Positions 59,691 to 64,000 of a stretch of DNA of 64,000 nt are shown piece by piece (the first letter of the stretch is position 1; each line of letters starts with the position of its first letter). Made by a program: the position numbers and the translations under genes. The notes under the pieces were generated by a model. The model did not search any database. It saw only the letters and a program-made list of their open reading frames with translations, and was not told the DNA's origin. This DNA comes from Paenibacillus curdlanolyticus YK9 (GTDB taxonomy: Bacteria; Bacillota; Bacilli; Paenibacillales; Paenibacillaceae), in contig NZ_AEDD01000002.1 in NCBI RefSeq assembly GCF_000179615.1, positions 310,001 to 374,000 of the forward strand. Reading direction: 5' to 3'.

Positions 59691-61268
59691 TCACCCCTGT
59701 CCGGACTCCTCGCCGTTCGCAGGATCAGATGCGTTATCAGATGCCATGTTGGGCTGCGGCCGCTTTAACGAATTCCGATTGCCATTTTGCTGGCTGACTT
59801 GTCGCGGTCTCGCCTTCATCGCCCACTGCGGCAGCCGAAATAGCGTATCGGATACATCCTGCGCGGTGAATGGCGCTAGAGGGCTCATATACGGAACGCC
59901 GAACGAACGCAAGCTGGACAGATGCAGGACGAGAACGATGATACCCGCCATCATCCCGACCAAGCCAAAAGTAGCGCTTAAGATCATAAAAGGAAATCGC
60001 AGCATGCGCAGCGAGATGGACATGCTCGTCGCTGGAATAACGAAGCTTGAGATCGCGGTAAATGCGACCACGATTAACATGGCCGGAGACACGATGCCTG
60101 CTTCAACGGCGGATTGGCCGATAACGAGCGTCCCAACGAACGAAACCGTAGGACCGAATGTACGCGGCATGCGCACGCCCGCTTCACGAAGCACCTCGAA
60201 CGTAATCTCCATCAGCATCGCTTCGACGAAGGCAGGAAACGGCACGCCTTCCCGCTGAGCGACCAAGCTGACAATCAACTGCGTAGGCAGCATTTCCTGA
60301 TGAAAGGTCGTTAACGCAATATACAGGGATGGCCCCAGCAGCGAAAAGAACACGCCGACAAAACGAAGCAACCGGATCAAGCTCGATACATCAAAGCGCT
60401 GATAATAGTCCTCTGAAGCGTGGAAAAATGAAACGAATAAGGCCGGGACGACTAAAACAAAAGGCGTGCCGTCGATCATGACGACAACCTTGCCTTCCAA
60501 CAGCTCGGCAGCGGTGACATCGGGGCGTTCCGTATTATATACCGTAGGAAATGGCGACCAGGTGCTGTCTTGAATCATCTCCTCGATATATCCGCTTTCC
60601 AATATGGCATCCGTATCGATCCGTTTGAGCCGGTTTCGCGCTTCTTCGACAACGCTGTCTCTCGCAATGCCTTTGATATATAAAACGAAGACATCCGTCT
60701 GCGTGACGCGTCCGATTGCGTATGACTCGATTCGAAGATTCGGATCCTTGATCCGGCGACGCACGAGTGCCGTGTTTTTTCTCACATTTTCCGTGAAGGC
60801 ATCCTTCGGGCCTCTTACCCCGGGCTCTGTCTCGGAAGGGCTAACTTGTCGATCCGGAAACAATTTCATGTCCAGCGCAATCGCGCAGGAATAACCATCC
60901 AATAGAAGAACGGCGAATCCCGATACGATAGCTCGAAGCGTCAGCTTCATGCTGGAATGCTGCTGGATGTCCCCTGCCTTCAGAATCGAGCGCCTCAGCA
61001 GCTCAGGGAAAGGCTCCTGTGCGATCGGTTCTGGCATGTCTAGCGTTATATGCTCGCCATAATCGAACGTCAATGATTCAATGATAAACTGCTGAATCTT
61101 TTGCGTATCGACCAGCCCATCTGTATAAATGATTGCTGCAGATTGACCGCTGACAAGCATCAGCTCTCGAATGACAATATCATTGCTGTTGCCGAGCGCT
61201 TGCCGAATCGCGTTCAGATTGTCCGAAATTCGCGGCATGACCGTGGAACCAGCATTTGTCGATGACAT
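59691..61268 (-). CDS. spore germination protein, GerA family
   Basis: The product is about 525 aa, with the ATG after GAGGAGG; the frame is open further upstream but without a ribosome binding site. It has a hydrophilic N-terminal domain (~1-270), then about five membrane segments, the conserved AEGVPFPA-like stretch here QREGVPFPAFVEAMLMEITF, and MPRTFGPTVSFVGTLVIG. The C-terminal hydrophilic tail is Gln/Asn/Pro-rich. It is the first gene of the receptor operon gerA-gerC-D-gerB. Expression under sigma-G is expected, but I could not place a convincing promoter. Confidence 0.93.
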   Translation of the reverse strand: MSSTNAGSTVMPRISDNLNAIRQALGNSNDIVIRELMLVSGQSAAIIYTDGLVDTQKIQQFIIESLTFDYGEHITLDMPEPIAQEPFPELLRRSILKAGDIQQHSSMKLTLRAIVSGFAVLLLDGYSCAIALDMKLFPDRQVSPSETEPGVRGPKDAFTENVRKNTALVRRRIKDPNLRIESYAIGRVTQTDVFVLYIKGIARDSVVEEARNRLKRIDTDAILESGYIEEMIQDSTWSPFPTVYNTERPDVTAAELLEGKVVVMIDGTPFVLVVPALFVSFFHASEDYYQRFDVSSLIRLLRFVGVFFSLLGPSLYIALTTFHQEMLPTQLIVSLVAQREGVPFPAFVEAMLMEITFEVLREAGVRMPRTFGPTVSFVGTLVIGQSAVEAGIVSPAMLIVVAFTAISSFVIPATSMSISLRMLRFPFMILSATFGLVGMMAGIIVLVLHLSSLRSFGVPYMSPLAPFTAQDVSDTLFRLPQWAMKARPRQVSQQNGNRNSLKRPQPNMASDNASDPANGEESGQG

Positions 61269-61414
61269 GATTGTATTCGCCTCCTCGGAGCTCCTGCGGC
61301 ATGTTTCCCGTTTTTGGTAATTGCCTGTAGTATTGCCTTCGACAAAATCAGATAAACACAGCCAACTTCTGCGCACGCCATCGCCCGCCATTTGGAACGC
61401 AAGATAAGCCAAAA

Positions 61415-61450
61415 AGAGCGCCAGCCGTCCTCTAGGACGTCCAGCGCTCT
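61415..61450 (-). terminator. terminator of the MoxR-DUF58-DUF4129 operon
   Basis: AGAGCGCTGGACGTCC / GGACGGCTGGCGCTCT (minus strand; G-T pairs) with a 4-nt loop, then TTTTT. Confidence 0.88.
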
Positions 61451-61470
61451 TATGTCTGTTTGTTGCACCA

Positions 61471-62793
61471 TCACCGCTTCGGTTGCTTTCTTTCCAGCTG
61501 CCGGGCAGTTGCCGTTTCCTCATCCGTTACCGGATGCTCGCCATATCTAACGCTCTCATAGAGATTGACGATGTCCTGTGAAATGACTAGTTTTTCATTC
61601 GCATTCTGTCTTAGCTCTTCTGCTGTTTCCCTAGGGGTCAGCTGCGGCTTCGGCGTGTAGCCGAGATTCTGCCGATTCAGAAGCGCGGTTCGATATAAGT
61701 AACGAATTCGAGCTGCATTATCTGCTAGCGCGGACCATTCTTCTTCGTTCTGCTTGCGGAGCAGACGGCCGATGATTGAACTGCGCCGCTTGCTTGAACG
61801 GTTTGGCTCGATGAGCTCCAGCTCATCCTCATAGCCAGCTGCGATGGCTGCCAGACGCTCTCTTCCCCGTATCCGCTGCAGCCATTGCTGCATCATTCGG
61901 GCAAGACCCGGCGTTATCCGAATGAGCTTATATATGGCCCACAATGCCAGTAAAGTGACCACAATGACCACGACGTAAGTCGTGATTCGCTCTAGTAAAA
62001 GAAGCAGATTGCTCGGTTCAGCCGGCTTGCCCGGCAATGCCGACTGCGGCGGCGGCATGGATGCCGTCTGCTGCTTTTTCGGCTCACCTGGCGAGGAAGC
62101 GAAAAACTGGCTGATCCAATGAAGCAAAGCCGTTAATGCTCGTCGTAACGCCTCGCTCAATGCGGGCAGCAAGGCAAGGAACAGGACGACAGCGCCCATA
62201 GCAGCGACCAGCAGCCGATTTTGCCAAAGGATCGAACGTGCAACGCCGCTTTTCTTCTGATCGGGATGCGCTTCTCGCTCGAGATGCCGATGATTCCATA
62301 TGAATAAGGAAACTATAACGGTGATGGCGATATCCGCATTGACCCATGGCACATAGGAAGCGGATCCGGCATGGTTTTGCAATAGAAGCGGACAGATGAA
62401 GTCCAGCAGAAGCGCAAACAAATACATGGCGGTCGGCAGCGTCGATACCCGGCCATCTGCAGGCAGCACGGTCCCATGAATACCGAAAAAGCCATAGATT
62501 ATCGCCGATAGCACACCCGCTTGCGTGAAACCAAACCATCCATAAGAAAGCGTCAGGACGATGACGATAACCAAACCTAAGGTCAGCCACCGACCGTATT
62601 TGCCTAGCAGCCGTTCAATTGTTTGACCTGCTGCATGCACGAACGGAATGAAGAGCAGCCAACCAACCGTCCGATCCTCGGGCAATGCCAGTCTAGCCAA
62701 ACTAACCGCAATCGGCAGGAATAGAAGCAGCAGGAGCAGCGCGCGTAAAACCGTTCGAGCAGCGGGATGCTGCCAGAAGTTGACTTGCGTCAA
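61471..62793 (-). CDS. membrane protein with DUF4129-type C-terminal domain
   Basis: The 440-aa product has about five N-terminal hydrophobic segments, a Pro/Gln-rich loop (~245-265), another membrane helix, then a cytoplasmic DUF4129-like helical domain (RIRYLYRTALLNRQNLGYTP, KPQLTPRETAEELR, LYESVRYGEHPVTDEE). Proteins with this domain sit in MoxR-DUF58-transglutaminase operons and are thought to help a membrane-protein maturation complex. Its start overlaps the DUF58 stop (ATGA). In many relatives a transglutaminase domain is present; here it is absent. Confidence 0.8.
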   Translation of the reverse strand: MTQVNFWQHPAARTVLRALLLLLLFLPIAVSLARLALPEDRTVGWLLFIPFVHAAGQTIERLLGKYGRWLTLGLVIVIVLTLSYGWFGFTQAGVLSAIIYGFFGIHGTVLPADGRVSTLPTAMYLFALLLDFICPLLLQNHAGSASYVPWVNADIAITVIVSLFIWNHRHLEREAHPDQKKSGVARSILWQNRLLVAAMGAVVLFLALLPALSEALRRALTALLHWISQFFASSPGEPKKQQTASMPPPQSALPGKPAEPSNLLLLLERITTYVVVIVVTLLALWAIYKLIRITPGLARMMQQWLQRIRGRERLAAIAAGYEDELELIEPNRSSKRRSSIIGRLLRKQNEEEWSALADNAARIRYLYRTALLNRQNLGYTPKPQLTPRETAEELRQNANEKLVISQDIVNLYESVRYGEHPVTDEETATARQLERKQPKR

Positions 62794-63893
62794 GAAGCAT
62801 TCACCTCGCTCTCTTCGTCGATGAGTTGGAAGACGATCCGATGCCCCTCAGCTTCCAGCTGCTCCGCAGCAGCATAGAGCCGATCATCGACGTAAGCCGT
62901 TACGATAACCATATCCGTTGACGGCTCCAGCAGCTCAGACAAAGCATGCAAATATTCCGCAAACGGCTGCAAGCGTTCAATCTTCAGCCTTGCCATCCTT
63001 TCAAGCAGCACGTACAAATGCGGCTCACCGCTCCCAGGCGCGGCATAAATCGAAGTCTGCGGCGCATCCTCCATCGGCGCGTTCGCCGCAAATCCCGCTT
63101 CCATGCCATGGTGAATGAGCTGTTCGGCTATTCCTGCCGCCAAGCGAATCCCGCGTTCAATCCGCGCAGTGTCGGTAATGTCTCGCCATACTTGCGCATG
63201 ATCCTCTACGTTAAGCACAATTAACACCTGATAATCGGCGGTCGTATCCAGCTGATGAACCTGCAATTCACCGGTACGGGCAGTTGCACGCCAATTGACG
63301 AAGCGCATGGAATCGCCTGCCCGATAAGGACGGACGCCAATTCGGCGGAACGGGTCCTCTACCACCCATCGGCGTACGGACAGCTCGCCTTGCCAGCCGC
63401 GGGCCGGCCAATCGCTCTGCTCAGGCAGCATCGGGATCGGATAAACGATCAGCTTCTCGGTGAATGCAAACTGTTTATTCGTCGCGCTCATCCCGAACAC
63501 ATCGCCGGCAGTTAGCGTTACGGTCGATAGCGTATAGGCTCCGCGCTGCAGCATTTTCACGCGATGCGTGCGCCGAATGCGCCGCATGGGCAGAAGGCTG
63601 AAGAAGCTTCGATGATTTTGCATAAACTGCCCCGTGCTCACCGCGAGATTAGCCGATTGCTCCGGGCCAAATTGGAGCGAAGCGTGGAGGAGCGATTCCA
63701 CCCGCAGCCACGGGAGCGGGAATCGCTTTTCATTCGCGATCGTTTCGATCATGTGGACCTCATCGCCTTCAAAGCAGTAGGTCCGATCGAATTGTCGGCT
63801 GTAAGATAAGCGCTTTAGCGCTACTGCCCGGAATACGCGATGCTGGATAATGACGATGAGGGCGCTAAGCAACAATAGAACATAAATCCCCAT
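62790..63893 (-). CDS. DUF58 domain-containing protein
   Basis: The 367-aa product has an N-terminal membrane anchor (LLLLSALIVIIQHRVF) and a beta-rich stalk region. The DUF58 core RPYRAGDSMRFVNWRATART is followed by a von Willebrand A-like fold (VLIVLNVEDH, VIVTAYVDD). It works with a MoxR AAA+ ATPase encoded just upstream. The pair is proposed to act as metal-binding/chaperone machinery for cell-envelope proteins; exact role unknown. Confidence 0.9.
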   Translation of the reverse strand: MGIYVLLLLSALIVIIQHRVFRAVALKRLSYSRQFDRTYCFEGDEVHMIETIANEKRFPLPWLRVESLLHASLQFGPEQSANLAVSTGQFMQNHRSFFSLLPMRRIRRTHRVKMLQRGAYTLSTVTLTAGDVFGMSATNKQFAFTEKLIVYPIPMLPEQSDWPARGWQGELSVRRWVVEDPFRRIGVRPYRAGDSMRFVNWRATARTGELQVHQLDTTADYQVLIVLNVEDHAQVWRDITDTARIERGIRLAAGIAEQLIHHGMEAGFAANAPMEDAPQTSIYAAPGSGEPHLYVLLERMARLKIERLQPFAEYLHALSELLEPSTDMVIVTAYVDDRLYAAAEQLEAEGHRIVFQLIDEESEVNAS

Positions 63894-63905
63894 AATCGCT
63901 GTCTC

Positions 63906-64000
63906 CTAAGAATGAAGCTGCTCTGCCGGCACTTCAACAGCTGTCAGTACATGCGCAATCAAACGCTCGGCAGCCCCTTTATCGCCGCGAGCGCGCGAAG
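63906..64000 (-). CDS. MoxR-type AAA+ ATPase, C-terminal end (rest beyond window)
   Basis: The minus-strand frame open to the window edge ends ARGDKGAAERLIAHVLTAVE then VPAEQLHS-stop, 12 bp before the DUF58 start. Position and sequence fit the C-terminal lid end of MoxR ATPases, which pair with DUF58 proteins. Only ~30 residues are visible, so the call rests mainly on context. Confidence 0.6.
   Translation of the reverse strand, partial: SRARGDKGAAERLIAHVLTAVEVPAEQLHS

Overview
The window looks like chromosome of an endospore-forming Gram-positive bacterium of the Paenibacillaceae (Paenibacillus or a close relative such as Cohnella). This is inferred from a GerA/GerB/GerC germinant-receptor operon, a CwlJ-type cortex hydrolase, an SspH-like spore protein, DUF3231 proteins, AGGAGG-type ribosome binding sites with frequent TTG/GTG starts, and intermediate GC content. 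No rRNA, tRNA, CRISPR array, complete insertion sequence or complete prophage was seen.

1-6.5 kb: the 3' part of a Na+/H+ antiporter; an ArsR-rhodanese regulator with its MFS exporter; and a PadR-controlled operon (PadR, HAAS-pentapeptide protein, DrrAB-like ABC exporter). 6.5-13.7 kb: a secreted five-module GH26 mannanase behind a cre site, two decayed genes (a GNAT acetyltransferase and an ECF sigma factor), and a LysR gene divergent from a NodB-deacetylase/GNAT-like fusion and an MFS gene. 13.8-22 kb: an SspH-like gene followed by five genes without clear family assignment. Three of these form a tight unit: a 747-aa protein with a hydrophobic Ala-rich segment, a fibre-like protein with five exact-length 18-residue shaft repeats, and an FN3-like/kelch protein. 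None has a Sec signal peptide. This is the most novel-looking part of the window.

22-34.4 kb: rifampicin phosphotransferase (rph), an AraC/MFS pair, cwlJ, a WGxxGxxG-type membrane protein, two convergent DUF3231 paralogues, an XRE/MFS pair and a multidrug-type ABC half-transporter. 34.4-46 kb: a methyltransferase, two small paralogous Sm/SH3-like proteins, an EEP-family phosphodiesterase, a secreted tandem carbohydrate-binding protein, a LysM/lysozyme protein, an SDR-MerR operon behind a textbook MerR-family promoter, a peroxiredoxin-like/dehydrogenase pair with a divergent LysR gene, and a SUKH-like protein.

46.4-51.9 kb is a metal(loid)-resistance island. It has phosphatase-arsR-arsB-arsC on the plus strand, then an ArsO-like flavoprotein with its Cys-rich MarR regulator on the minus strand (the operator TTGCA-N3-TGCAA occurs before each gene), then a Cys-rich MerR regulator divergent from a small Cys-rich membrane protein. 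52-56 kb is a patchy, partly decayed zone with gene remnants and AT-rich orphan genes. 57-61.3 kb holds the germinant-receptor operon in the order gerA-gerC-small subunit-gerB. 61.4-64 kb holds a MoxR-DUF58-DUF4129 operon cut by the window edge.

Two themes recur. One is one-component regulators (ArsR, PadR, LysR, AraC, XRE, MerR, MarR) paired with an exporter or detoxifying enzyme. The other is sporulation and germination functions. At least five gene remnants show ongoing gene loss between these modules.
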